A stretch of DNA of 12,019 bases from an uncultured Flavobacteriales bacterium (GCA_946479125.1 CAMLET010000040.1:1-12019), one strand, 5' to 3'. Positions 1 through 6,740 are shown, counted from the first letter of the stretch. Notes: generated from the letters alone by a model not told the origin. Made by a program: numbers and translations.

Positions 1-447
1 ACTGAGCTGCGGCGACGGCTGTGCGAGATCGTGCAGGCACGAATGGAAGAGATCATTGAGCAAGTGCACTATGAGATCATGAATTCGGGTTACGAAAAAC
101 GTTTGATCGCTGGTATCGTTGTTACAGGTGGTGGATCTCAATTGAAGCACATTACGCAGTTATTCGAGTATGTAACTGGAATCAATACTCGCGTTGGTTA
201 TCCAACAGAGCATTTGGCTTCAACAAATACGATCGAAGCAATTTCAAGCCCAATGTACTCAACAGGTATTGGTTTAGTCTTGAAAGGATTCGAGAAAGAA
301 ACCGCTGCTTCTTCAGTTTCAGTGAATACCGAAACGGTAAGCGCGAAGAAAGAAAAGCAACCAAAAGAGCAGTCAACAAAACGCCGCGAGTCGTTGTTCG
401 ACAAGTTCATTACAAAAGGAAAAGAGTTCTTCTCTGAAGAAGAATAA
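1..447 (+). CDS. ftsA: Cell division protein FtsA, C-terminal fragment (5' end outside window)
   Basis: The reading frame is open from base 1 and ends at TAA 445-447, so this is the last 148 or so residues of a longer protein; an apparent GTG at 31 is internal. FtsA is the actin-like ATPase that tethers FtsZ filaments to the inner membrane at the division site. The fragment shows the glycine-rich nucleotide-binding motif VVTGGGSQLKHI of the actin/Hsp70 fold, then the family-typical GYPTEHLA and SPMYSTGIGLVL segments. After a variable Ser/Thr/Lys-rich stretch the protein ends in a short amphipathic, basic-aromatic helix (SLFDKFITKGKEFF), which fits the membrane-targeting sequence of FtsA. ftsZ follows 67 bases downstream on the same strand, the usual order of the division cluster. 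The first 42 or so bases are clearly more GC-rich than the rest and use different codons. Confidence 0.93.
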   Translation, partial: TELRRRLCEIVQARMEEIIEQVHYEIMNSGYEKRLIAGIVVTGGGSQLKHITQLFEYVTGINTRVGYPTEHLASTNTIEAISSPMYSTGIGLVLKGFEKETAASSVSVNTETVSAKKEKQPKEQSTKRRESLFDKFITKGKEFFSEEE

Positions 448-464
448 AAAATAGAAATGTGTAA

Positions 465-484
465 GGGCGAATCATCATTCGCCC
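465..484. repeat. Perfect 8-bp hairpin between ftsA and ftsZ
   Basis: GGGCGAAT (465-472), loop CATC, ATTCGCCC (477-484). There is no T-run after it, so a full terminator is unlikely within this operon; it could stabilise or partly attenuate the transcript. A shortened copy with the same GCGAAT core and a CATT loop lies at 2752-2769. Confidence 0.75.
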
Positions 485-514
485 GGACAACAACCAATAA
501 TAAAAACAAACAAT

Positions 515-2101
515 ATGGAATTCGATTTGCCAAAAGGAAATAACAACTCAATCATCAAGGTGATTGGTGTTGGAGGAGGTGGAAGCAATGCCGTAAACCA
601 CATGTACAACCTGGGAATCAAAGGAGTTGATTTCATTGTGTGTAATACCGATCGTCAGGCATTGGATATTTCACCGGTTCCTTCTAAAATTCAGTTAGGA
701 CCAAGTCTTACTGAAGGTCGTGGTGCTGGTGCGATTCCTGAAATCGGAAAAAATGCAGCTATCGAGAACATCGATGAGTTGCGTGAATTACTAGGAAACG
801 GAACGAAGATGGTTTTCGTTACTGCAGGAATGGGTGGTGGAACCGGAACTGGTGCTGCTCCTGTAATTGCGCAAGTAGCGAGAGAATTGAAAATATTAAC
901 TGTAGGTATCGTAACTGTTCCTTTCGGTTTTGAAGGACGTCGTCGTCGTCAGCAAGCTGAAGAAGGATTAGATGAATTGCGTTCAAACGTTGATACATTA
1001 TTGATCATTAACAACGAACGCTTGAAAGAGATTGGTGGAAATCTTACCATGAGTCAGGCTTTCGCAATGGCGGATAATGTATTGTGTACTGCAGCAAAAG
1101 GAATTGCAGAAGTTATTTCTGTTACAGGTATTATCAATGTCGATTTCAACGATGTAAATACGGTAATGAGAAATTCTGGTGTTGCTATTATGGGATCTGC
1201 ATCTGCTGAAGGTGATGATCGTGCAATGGTTGCGGTTCGTGAAGCATTGAATTCTCCATTGTTGAACAACAACGATATCGGTGGTGCAACTCACGTATTG
1301 TTGAATATTACTTACGGTGATATTGAGTTGACAATGGAAGAAATGGGTGATATCACTGATTACATTCAGGATGCGGCTGGATCAACTGCTGAAGTTATCT
1401 TCGGTCATGGTTACGATCCGTCGTTGGGTGGAAAAGTTGGTGTTACATTGGTTGCAACTGGATTTGAATCGGAGCCTTCAACGGGTTTTGAGAAAGCGCC
1501 TGAGCGCAATCTTCGTCAGTTAGAAGACGAGAAAACAAGTCTTTCTGCAACAAACGAAATTACTTCGCCGTTGACACATCCAACGCAGCAAGCAGCTTCG
1601 TTTCCTGTAACTGAAGAACCATTTTTGAAATCAGCTGAAGAAGTAACTCCTGAAGCTGTTGTTGAGCCAACTCCTTCATTTGTAGCTCCAACTCCTGTGG
1701 TTGAGCCGGTAAGTGAAACTCCACAATTGGATTTAGAGTGGGAAGTGAGTTCAACTTCTGTAAATACAGAATCTGCTCCGGCAAAGAATGTATTGACATT
1801 GGATGATGATTTTGATACAAACACTTCAGCTCAGGCAAATGATCGTGCCGTAATCTCCAACGACGAATTGCAACGCAGAAATGCTGAGCGTTTAGAGCGT
1901 ATTAGAGCAAACAACGCAAAGATCAAGCGTGCTGAAGGTTTGAAAGAATTGGAAGGTGAGCCGGCATTTGAAAGACGAAATATTCGTTTGGAAAACACAG
2001 CTCATAGTGATGATGAGCGTTTAAGTCGCTTTGGAATTACAAAAGACAGCGACGGCGGATTGAGAACGAACAACTCGTTCTTACACGATAATGTTGACTA
2101 A
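515..2101 (+). CDS. ftsZ: Cell division protein FtsZ
   Basis: Tubulin-like GTPase that polymerises into the cytokinetic ring. Of 528 residues, the GTPase core covers about 1-317: GVGGGGSNAVNHM near 18-30, the tubulin signature GGGTGTG at 107-113, and the T7 synergy loop NVDFNDV at 208-214 with D210 and D213, which complete the active site of the neighbouring subunit. Residues about 318-447 form a low-complexity Pro/Val/Glu/Thr/Ser linker, probably disordered. A charged, probably helical segment (about 449-480) and a conserved tail ending NSFLHDNVD follow. The protein is longer than the roughly 380-residue E. coli form because of the linker, as is usual in Bacteroidota. The tail is presumably where FtsA binds. 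The ATG is preceded by an A-rich leader with no clear Shine-Dalgarno site. It is probably co-transcribed with ftsA. Confidence 0.98.
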   Translation: MEFDLPKGNNNSIIKVIGVGGGGSNAVNHMYNLGIKGVDFIVCNTDRQALDISPVPSKIQLGPSLTEGRGAGAIPEIGKNAAIENIDELRELLGNGTKMVFVTAGMGGGTGTGAAPVIAQVARELKILTVGIVTVPFGFEGRRRRQQAEEGLDELRSNVDTLLIINNERLKEIGGNLTMSQAFAMADNVLCTAAKGIAEVISVTGIINVDFNDVNTVMRNSGVAIMGSASAEGDDRAMVAVREALNSPLLNNNDIGGATHVLLNITYGDIELTMEEMGDITDYIQDAAGSTAEVIFGHGYDPSLGGKVGVTLVATGFESEPSTGFEKAPERNLRQLEDEKTSLSATNEITSPLTHPTQQAASFPVTEEPFLKSAEEVTPEAVVEPTPSFVAPTPVVEPVSETPQLDLEWEVSSTSVNTESAPAKNVLTLDDDFDTNTSAQANDRAVISNDELQRRNAERLERIRANNAKIKRAEGLKELEGEPAFERRNIRLENTAHSDDERLSRFGITKDSDGGLRTNNSFLHDNVD

Positions 2102-2111
2102 GAGATAAAAA

Positions 2112-2145
2112 TAATAAGGTGACTATACTATTAGTCACCTTATTA
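2112..2145 (+). terminator. Terminator of the ftsA-ftsZ unit
   Basis: A perfect 14-bp stem, TAATAAGGTGACTA (2112-2125) and its complement (2132-2145), with a 6-base loop TACTAT, begins 10 bases after the ftsZ stop. A weak T-containing stretch rather than a long T-run follows. Position and stem quality support termination or 3'-end protection. Confidence 0.8.
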
Positions 2146-2162
2146 CGTTATAACTAAATCGG

Positions 2163-2190
2163 TTTAAGTACAAAGTTTTTTGTAACTTTG
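2163..2190 (+). promoter_or_regulatory. Bacteroidota-type promoter for the yqeY-like gene
   Basis: The -7 box TAACTTTG (2183-2190) matches TAnnTTTG. A TTTA (2163-2166) lies 16 bases upstream in place of the -33 TTTG. The expected start of transcription leaves a leader of roughly 20-25 bases before the ATG at 2219. Confidence 0.65.
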
Positions 2191-2218
2191 CCTACCAGAA
2201 GCGATTAGAACTTCTAAA

Positions 2219-2668
2219 ATGAACTTTACAGAACGAATAAATCAGGATATTAAAAACGCAATGCTTGCTAAGGAAAAAGAACGCCTTGCAGCACTTCGTG
2301 ATATTAAAAGCAAACTAATGTTAGAAGCAACTTCAGGATCTGGAGAAGTGACAGAAGAAGTAGCTAACAAAATTGTTTTGAAGTTGCACAAGCAGCGAAT
2401 GGAGACATACACATTGTATGTTGAGCAAGGTCGTCAAGACTTGGCTGATGAAGAAATCTTCCAGGCTAAAGTAATTGAGGAATACTTGCCAAAAATGCTT
2501 TCTGATGACGAAATCAGAAGCGTTGTTTCAGCGAAAATCCAAGCAATTGGTGCCGCTGGTCCGGCTGACATGGGCAAAGTAATGGGCGCAGTCAACGGAC
2601 AAATAGCTGGTCAAGCCGATGGAAAACGAGTAGCCGAATTGGTGAAAGAGGCTTTGTCCAATTTGTAA
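2219..2668 (+). CDS. GatB/YqeY domain-containing protein
   Basis: A 149-residue single-domain cytosolic protein of the YqeY family, related to the tRNA-binding tail of GatB, the amidotransferase subunit that makes Gln-tRNA or Asn-tRNA. Family features are the N-terminal helix with AALRDIKSKL, the central EEYLPKMLSDDEI, and the C-terminal DMGKVMGAV followed by ADGKRVAELVKEAL. Length is typical of the stand-alone family. The precise role of stand-alone YqeY proteins is not settled; tRNA binding is inferred from homology. It follows ftsZ but has its own promoter and is insulated by terminators on both sides, so it is probably an independent unit. Confidence 0.93.
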   Translation: MNFTERINQDIKNAMLAKEKERLAALRDIKSKLMLEATSGSGEVTEEVANKIVLKLHKQRMETYTLYVEQGRQDLADEEIFQAKVIEEYLPKMLSDDEIRSVVSAKIQAIGAAGPADMGKVMGAVNGQIAGQADGKRVAELVKEALSNL

Positions 2669-2680
2669 TGGCTTTATTCT

Positions 2681-2706
2681 AAACAAGTCCGAAAGGCTTT
2701 GTTTTT
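2681..2706 (+). terminator. First of two tandem terminators after the yqeY-like gene
   Basis: A stem of AAACAAGTCC (2681-2690) and GGCTTTGTTT (2695-2704) with one mismatch and one G-T pair, capped by a GAAA tetraloop closed by C-G and followed by a short T stretch. It starts 12 bases after the stop codon. Confidence 0.7.
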
Positions 2707-2717
2707 ATTGTTGGTAG

Positions 2718-2750
2718 AATCCCTTTCGAAAGAGAGGGATTTGTTTTTTT
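2718..2750 (+). terminator. Second tandem terminator after the yqeY-like gene
   Basis: Stem AATCCCTTTC (2718-2727) pairs with GAGAGGGATT (2732-2741), including one G-T pair. The loop is GAAA closed by C-G, and TGTTTTTTT follows. This is a textbook intrinsic terminator and the stronger of the two. Confidence 0.88.
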
Positions 2751-2751
2751 T

Positions 2752-2769
2752 GGCGAATCATTATTCGCT
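2752..2769. repeat. Second copy of the GCGAAT hairpin
   Basis: GCGAAT (2753-2758), loop CATT, ATTCGC (2763-2768), extended by a G-T pair at 2752/2769. It shares its core and loop start with the hairpin at 465-484, indicating a small dispersed palindromic element. Confidence 0.6.
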
Positions 2770-2830
2770 CTCTATAACCGTTTCGATCTGTCTTCCAAAT
2801 TGGTATATAGTTATTTTCAATCGGATTTTG

Positions 2831-2837
2831 TACTTTG
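2831..2837 (+). promoter_or_regulatory. Possible -7 box just upstream of the phosphodiesterase gene
   Basis: TACTTTG resembles the Bacteroidota -7 box with one spacer base missing. It lies only 4 bases before the ATG at 2842, so transcription would begin at or very near the start codon. No convincing -33 box is visible. Confidence 0.35.
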
Positions 2838-2841
2838 CCAT

Positions 2842-3783
2842 ATGGTTCGACAGTTGCTTTTTACTGTTTTGTTAGTATTCGTGTTTTCTTGTTCTAGTGA
2901 TAAAGTTGCTTTGCGCCAGTATCAAACGGAGAACGTGATCATTATAATGATTGATGGAGCGCGATATTCTGAGACTTGGGGAGACCCAATGCGTGTAAAT
3001 ATTCCTGTTCGCGACAGTTTAGCTGAATTTGGAGTTTTGTTAACCCATTTCGCGAATGAAGGGCCAACTTACACCGTTCCCGGACATACAGCTGTTTGTA
3101 CTGGGAATTATCAATCTATACAAAACAATGGAGCACAGTTTCCTGATAATCCATCGATATTTCAAATTTGGTTGAAGAATACAACAGATCCTTATACCAA
3201 ATGCTGTATCATAGCTTCTAAGGATAAGCTCCACGTACTTTCCAATTGTGTGGATACTGATTATCAGAATCAATACCGACCTTATTTTAATTGTGGTGTA
3301 AATGGTGACGGAACAGGTGGTTATAGGCAGGATATAACAACACTTCAAATTGCAATGAATACTTTCGACGAGCAACAGCCGAAATTGATGCTTATCGCTT
3401 TTAAGGATCCGGATTATTATGGTCATCAAAATGATTATCAGAATTATATAAAAGCAATCCGAAAAACTGATCAGTACATTGGCGACATTTGGAAATACAT
3501 ACAGAATTCTCCTCATTATAAGGACAAGACAACATTGATTGTTACCAATGATCATGGTCGACATTTAGATGCCGTTCTGAACGGATTTGTTGGTCATGGC
3601 GATGATTGCGAAGGATGCAGGCATATTGAGTTTCTTGCTTTATCTCCCGATTTTAAAAAGAACGTTCAGCTAAATAATTACTATGATCAAGTTGACATTT
3701 CCGCTACAATAGCCGAACTTTTACATTTTCCGTTTTATACGGGTAAAGGGAATGTGATGAAGGAAATGTTTATAAGCAATTGA
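2842..3783 (+). CDS. Lipoprotein phosphodiesterase/nucleotide pyrophosphatase-like protein (alkaline phosphatase superfamily)
   Basis: A 313-residue protein predicted to cleave phosphodiester or phosphate ester bonds in the cell envelope using two bound metal ions. The N-terminus is a lipoprotein signal (hydrophobic stretch, then VFSC, lipid-bearing Cys17). The superfamily metal and nucleophile residues appear in order: D38 in MIDGAR, the probable nucleophile T78 in TYTVPGHTAVCTG, D191 and H195 in DPDYYGH, D237 and H238 in TNDHG, and H252 in VGHGDD. The set is complete, so the enzyme is probably active. The ATG at 2842 is preferred over an upstream in-frame TTG at 2800, because only the ATG places the signal peptide at the N-terminus. 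The substrate is not evident; the NPP/type I phosphodiesterase group is the closest match I recognise. Six Cys residues between 121 and 259 may form disulfides. It converges with the tetR-family gene, 14 bases apart. Confidence 0.85.
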   Translation: MVRQLLFTVLLVFVFSCSSDKVALRQYQTENVIIIMIDGARYSETWGDPMRVNIPVRDSLAEFGVLLTHFANEGPTYTVPGHTAVCTGNYQSIQNNGAQFPDNPSIFQIWLKNTTDPYTKCCIIASKDKLHVLSNCVDTDYQNQYRPYFNCGVNGDGTGGYRQDITTLQIAMNTFDEQQPKLMLIAFKDPDYYGHQNDYQNYIKAIRKTDQYIGDIWKYIQNSPHYKDKTTLIVTNDHGRHLDAVLNGFVGHGDDCEGCRHIEFLALSPDFKKNVQLNNYYDQVDISATIAELLHFPFYTGKGNVMKEMFISN

Positions 3784-3797
3784 TGTGATGATACAAT

Positions 3798-4409
3798 TTA
3801 CAGGCGTTTTAACAAAAACTCCCGCTGCGCATCTTTCGTAAAATAAGGAAAGAACATTTCTACGAGAAGTCCATGGTATTTATCTACCGTTGTTTCTTCC
3901 GCTTCGTTGTAAACCGCTGCAGACGCAATCCAGTAATCACTAAAAACACGGATACGCTCATTTAAACCTTCATATTCCGTTGGAAAGGCCGGTGCGCGCA
4001 TAATTCCTGCGTTGATGGCTAAATTGAATGAATACAGATAAGTTTGTTTGCGAATTTGTTCCAGAACGATGAATTGTTCATGCAGTTTTGGGTTTTCACG
4101 CATGTTCTGGTTAAAATCAATCATTAGAAAGCGGTAACGAAATAAGGCTTCCATTCCAGCTCTTGTAGAATCAAGCACAAACTGAAAATTCATTTCTTCC
4201 GTATCCAGTTTCCCTTTTTCCTCATTGAAAACCTCCATCAACTGAAAAAAGAGTGCTTCGATAATATCTTCTCTCAGTTTAAAATGGTAATTCAGGTTTC
4301 CCTGACTGATCTTCATTTCAGCTGCAATTCTTCGTAAGGTAACGTTTGGAACTCCATGAGCATTGAAGAGTTGAAGCGCTGTAAGTAAGATCTTATCTCG
4401 GGTTTTCAT
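3798..4409 (-). CDS. TetR/AcrR-family transcriptional regulator
   Basis: A 203-residue DNA-binding regulator. The N-terminal domain has the typical order: KILLTALQLFNAHG (helix 1), a helix-turn-helix at about 24-43 (TLRRIAAEMKISQGNLNYHF), then REDIIEAL leading into an all-helical, ligand-binding and dimerising C-terminal domain with no signature I can tie to a ligand. The start at 4409 gives MKTRDKIL, the usual short TetR N-terminus; an in-frame ATG at 4496 would add 29 residues unlike TetR and antisense to the divergent gene and its operator, so I reject it. The gene is divergent from the methyltransferase gene. Palindromic sites between them strongly suggest that it represses both itself and that neighbour. 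Confidence 0.93.
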   Translation of the reverse strand: MKTRDKILLTALQLFNAHGVPNVTLRRIAAEMKISQGNLNYHFKLREDIIEALFFQLMEVFNEEKGKLDTEEMNFQFVLDSTRAGMEALFRYRFLMIDFNQNMRENPKLHEQFIVLEQIRKQTYLYSFNLAINAGIMRAPAFPTEYEGLNERIRVFSDYWIASAAVYNEAEETTVDKYHGLLVEMFFPYFTKDAQREFLLKRL

Positions 4410-4412
4410 TAT

Positions 4413-4473
4413 TTTTAGTAAGCTTGACCTAGAATCAAATTGTTTTAGTAACTTTGACCTAAAGTTAGTAAAA
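4413..4473. promoter_or_regulatory. Divergent operator/promoter region of the tetR-family and methyltransferase genes
   Basis: The core is a 31-base near-palindrome, 4443-4473, in which 12 of 15 position pairs are complementary; its inner arms are TAACTTT (4449-4455) and AAAGTTA (4461-4467) around GACCT. A second, partial copy lies 30 bases to the left: TTTTAGTAA recurs at 4413-4421 and 4443-4451, and TTGACCTA at 4424-4431 and 4454-4461. The heptamer TTAGTAA occurs three times in the same orientation, at 4415, 4445 and 4465. On the plus strand TAACTTTG (4449-4456) fits the -7 box, with CTTG (4423-4426) 22 bases upstream. On the minus strand the other arm reads TAACTTTA (4460-4467), a usable -7 box for the regulator. 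Binding here should block both promoters. Confidence 0.8.
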
Positions 4474-4481
4474 ATAGTATC

Positions 4482-5252
4482 ATGAAACACAAACATTTAT
4501 TTGAATTTGAAGACCAGCGTTGGTTTCCAGGATTTCTTCGTAATTATTTGACAGATTTTCTTCAGTTTGTTTCCAACAAGTTTAATGTTTACAAAGGTGC
4601 TGTTCCCGTTTTGTCGGAAGCATTAGCTAAAAGTGGAAATTCCACAATTATCGATCTGGCTTCAGGTGGTGGTGGCGGATTGATCAATCTTGTTTCCGCA
4701 TTGGAGAAAGATCATCCGCAAATAAATGTTGTTCTCACTGATTACTATCCAAACGAGAAAGCTTTTGAATTTACTGCCAGCCAATCTTCGAAATTTACAT
4801 ATAGAAAAGAAAGTGTTGACGCCAGAAACGTACCCGGTGATCTAAAGGGATTGAGAACACAATTTTTATCACTCCATCACTTTAGAGAAGAAGATGCCGT
4901 GAAGATTCTTCAGAATGCAGTTGATGCTAAAACCGGAATTGCTATGTTCGAATCGCAGGAGCGAAACGTAAAAAGCGTGATCGCAATGATTTTCTCACCC
5001 CTTAATGTGTTGTTTGTAACGCCATTCATTCGTCCTTTCTCTATAGGAAGAATCATCTTTACGTACATTATTCCGTTAGTTCCCGTTTTTGTAATGTTTG
5101 ATGGGATTCTTTCTGCATTACGCACATATACAGTTCCCGAAATGGAAGAGTTAGTGAGCAGGGTAAAAGGTCATGAAAACTATGACTGGAAAATAGGCAA
5201 AGTGAAAAGTGGTCCAGCTACAATTTTGCATCTAATAGGAACGCCGAAATAA
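4482..5252 (+). CDS. Class I SAM-dependent methyltransferase, membrane-associated
   Basis: A 256-residue protein with a Rossmann-type methyltransferase core. Motif I is IDLASGGGGG (57-66), which binds S-adenosylmethionine; the acidic end of strand 2 is VVLTDYYP with D87 contacting the ribose; FLSLHHF (128-134) matches the strand 4 region. Unusually, residues about 166-182 and 191-209 are strongly hydrophobic with a short basic turn between them, suggesting a membrane hairpin before the last part of the fold (ILHLIGTPK). The acceptor is unknown; a hydrophobic substrate such as a lipid or quinone is an inference from the membrane segments. It is divergent from, and probably controlled by, the TetR-family regulator. 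It is followed in the same direction by ahcY, whose enzyme removes the by-product S-adenosylhomocysteine. Confidence 0.82.
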   Translation: MKHKHLFEFEDQRWFPGFLRNYLTDFLQFVSNKFNVYKGAVPVLSEALAKSGNSTIIDLASGGGGGLINLVSALEKDHPQINVVLTDYYPNEKAFEFTASQSSKFTYRKESVDARNVPGDLKGLRTQFLSLHHFREEDAVKILQNAVDAKTGIAMFESQERNVKSVIAMIFSPLNVLFVTPFIRPFSIGRIIFTYIIPLVPVFVMFDGILSALRTYTVPEMEELVSRVKGHENYDWKIGKVKSGPATILHLIGTPK

Positions 5253-5338
5253 TTATGAATGAATAAATTACTAGTTATCAAGTTCGAAAAAGCGACCATA
5301 ACTGGAAGAATATCCTGATAATTTCATCATTCATAATT
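5251..5338. repeat. 12-bp inverted repeat flanking a folded spacer, after the methyltransferase gene
   Basis: AATTATGAATGA (5251-5262) and its exact complement (5327-5338) are separated by 64 bases. Inside, CTAGTTAT (5271-5278) can pair with ATAACTGG (5298-5305) through one G-T pair. The first arm overlaps the methyltransferase stop codon. It may form the transcript's 3' structure; there is no T-run directly after it, although a T-rich stretch begins at 5344. The remaining bases to 5404 hold only the ahcY promoter and leader. Confidence 0.5.
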
Positions 5339-5346
5339 GATAATTT

Positions 5347-5375
5347 TTTATTCACAAACCTATGCCGTATCTTTG
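5347..5375 (+). promoter_or_regulatory. Promoter of ahcY
   Basis: The -7 box TATCTTTG (5368-5375) matches TAnnTTTG. A T-run ending in TTTA (5347-5350) lies 17 bases upstream as a weak -33 element. The predicted leader to the ATG at 5405 is about 20-25 bases, too short for an SAH- or SAM-sensing riboswitch. Confidence 0.65.
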
Positions 5376-5404
5376 CTGACTGAAAATTAGAGCAATTCAT
5401 AATT

Positions 5405-6718
5405 ATGAGCAATACAACAGAAAAATTAGCTTACAAAGTAAAAGACATTTCACTAGCAGAATGGGGACGTAAAGAAATCGTTCTTGCAGAAGCAGAAATG
5501 CCAGGATTAATGTCGTTACGTGCAGAGTACGGAGCAAGCAAGCCTTTGAAAGGTGCGCGTATTGCTGGTTGTCTTCACATGACTATTCAAACTGCCGTTT
5601 TAATTGAAACATTGGTTGAGCTGGGTGCAGAAGTTACTTGGTCTTCATGTAACATTTTCTCTACACAAGATCACGCTGCTGCTGCAATCGCTGCTGCTGG
5701 AATTCCGGTTTACGCTTGGAAAGGTATGAACGAGGAAGAGTTTGACTGGTGTATCGAGCAAACAATTTTCGCGTTTGATGGTGGTCAACCGTTAAACATG
5801 ATTTTGGATGATGGTGGTGACCTTACAAATATGGTATTCGACCGTTTCCCTGAATTGACAGCTGGAATTAAAGGATTGTCTGAAGAAACTACAACTGGAG
5901 TTCTTCGTTTGTACGATCGTAAGAAAAATGGAACTTTGGTAATGCCTGCAATCAACGTTAACGATTCAGTTACTAAATCTAAGTTCGATAACAAATACGG
6001 ATGTAAAGAGTCTTTGGTAGATTCTATTCGTCGTGCAACTGACGTAATGATGGCTGGAAAAGTAGCTGTCGTTTGTGGTTACGGAGACGTTGGTAAAGGT
6101 TCTGCTGCTTCATTGCGTGGAGCTGGAGCTCGTGTAATTGTTACTGAGATCGATCCAATTTGTGCGTTGCAAGCTGCAATGGACGGATTTGAAGTGAAAA
6201 AATTAGACAACTGTGTTAACCGTGCGGATATCATCGTTACTACAACTGGTAATAAAGACATCATCGTTGGTCGTCACTTCGAAAACATGAAAGACAAAGC
6301 AATCGTTTGTAACATCGGTCACTTCGATAACGAAATCGATATGGCTTGGTTGAACGCAAACTACGGTTCTACAAAAAATACAGTGAAGCCACAAGTTGAC
6401 ATTTACAATGTAAAAGGAAATGACGTGATCATTCTTGCTGAAGGACGTTTAGTTAACCTTGGTTGTGCAACTGGTCACCCATCTTTCGTAATGTCTAACT
6501 CATTTACAAACCAAACATTGGCTCAGTTGGAGTTGTGGGAAAACCACGCTAACTACGAAAATGATGTTTACGTTCTTCCAAAGCACTTAGATGAGAAAGT
6601 AGCTCGTTTACACTTGGCTAAGATTGGTGTTGAATTGGATGAATTAACAGAAGATCAAGCAGCTTACATTGGAGTAACAGTTCAAGGTCCGTTCAAATCG
6701 GATGCTTACCGTTACTAA
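5405..6718 (+). CDS. ahcY: Adenosylhomocysteinase (S-adenosyl-L-homocysteine hydrolase)
   Basis: Cytosolic NAD-dependent enzyme that reversibly splits S-adenosylhomocysteine into adenosine and homocysteine, relieving product inhibition of methyltransferases and feeding the methionine cycle. It is full length at 437 residues. Visible signatures are [13 protein letters not shown] (58-70), [14 protein letters not shown] (81-94), DDGGDLT with catalytic D136, [11 protein letters not shown] with K191 and D195, the NAD-binding GYGDVGKG (225-232), and the C-terminal FKSDAYRY that reaches into the partner subunit. Codon use is biased (for example CGT for Arg), consistent with high expression. A 12-bp palindrome, TCATAATTATGA (5397-5408), covers the start codon and could weakly affect translation. 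It has its own promoter and terminator, so it is probably monocistronic. Confidence 0.98.
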   Translation: MSNTTEKLAYKVKDISLAEWGRKEIVLAEAEMPGLMSLRAEYGASKPLKGARIAGCLHMTIQTAVLIETLVELGAEVTWSSCNIFSTQDHAAAAIAAAGIPVYAWKGMNEEEFDWCIEQTIFAFDGGQPLNMILDDGGDLTNMVFDRFPELTAGIKGLSEETTTGVLRLYDRKKNGTLVMPAINVNDSVTKSKFDNKYGCKESLVDSIRRATDVMMAGKVAVVCGYGDVGKGSAASLRGAGARVIVTEIDPICALQAAMDGFEVKKLDNCVNRADIIVTTTGNKDIIVGRHFENMKDKAIVCNIGHFDNEIDMAWLNANYGSTKNTVKPQVDIYNVKGNDVIILAEGRLVNLGCATGHPSFVMSNSFTNQTLAQLELWENHANYENDVYVLPKHLDEKVARLHLAKIGVELDELTEDQAAYIGVTVQGPFKSDAYRY

Positions 6719-6740
6719 TAAGCATCTAGGAATAAATTTG

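Noticed and set aside
198..551. Minus-strand open frames over ftsA and ftsZ
   Set aside because: They lie opposite strongly conserved division genes and look like compositional shadows.
2800..2841. TTG start extending the phosphodiesterase by 14 residues
   Set aside because: It would bury the lipoprotein signal peptide behind a non-signal leader, and the extension overlaps a promoter-like box.
4410..4496. Longer N-terminus for the TetR-family regulator
   Set aside because: The added 29 residues do not resemble TetR and would be translated from the operator and the start of the divergent gene.
5253..5404. SAH or SAM riboswitch upstream of ahcY
   Set aside because: The promoter box at 5368-5375 leaves a leader of only about 20-25 bases, and no known riboswitch core is visible.
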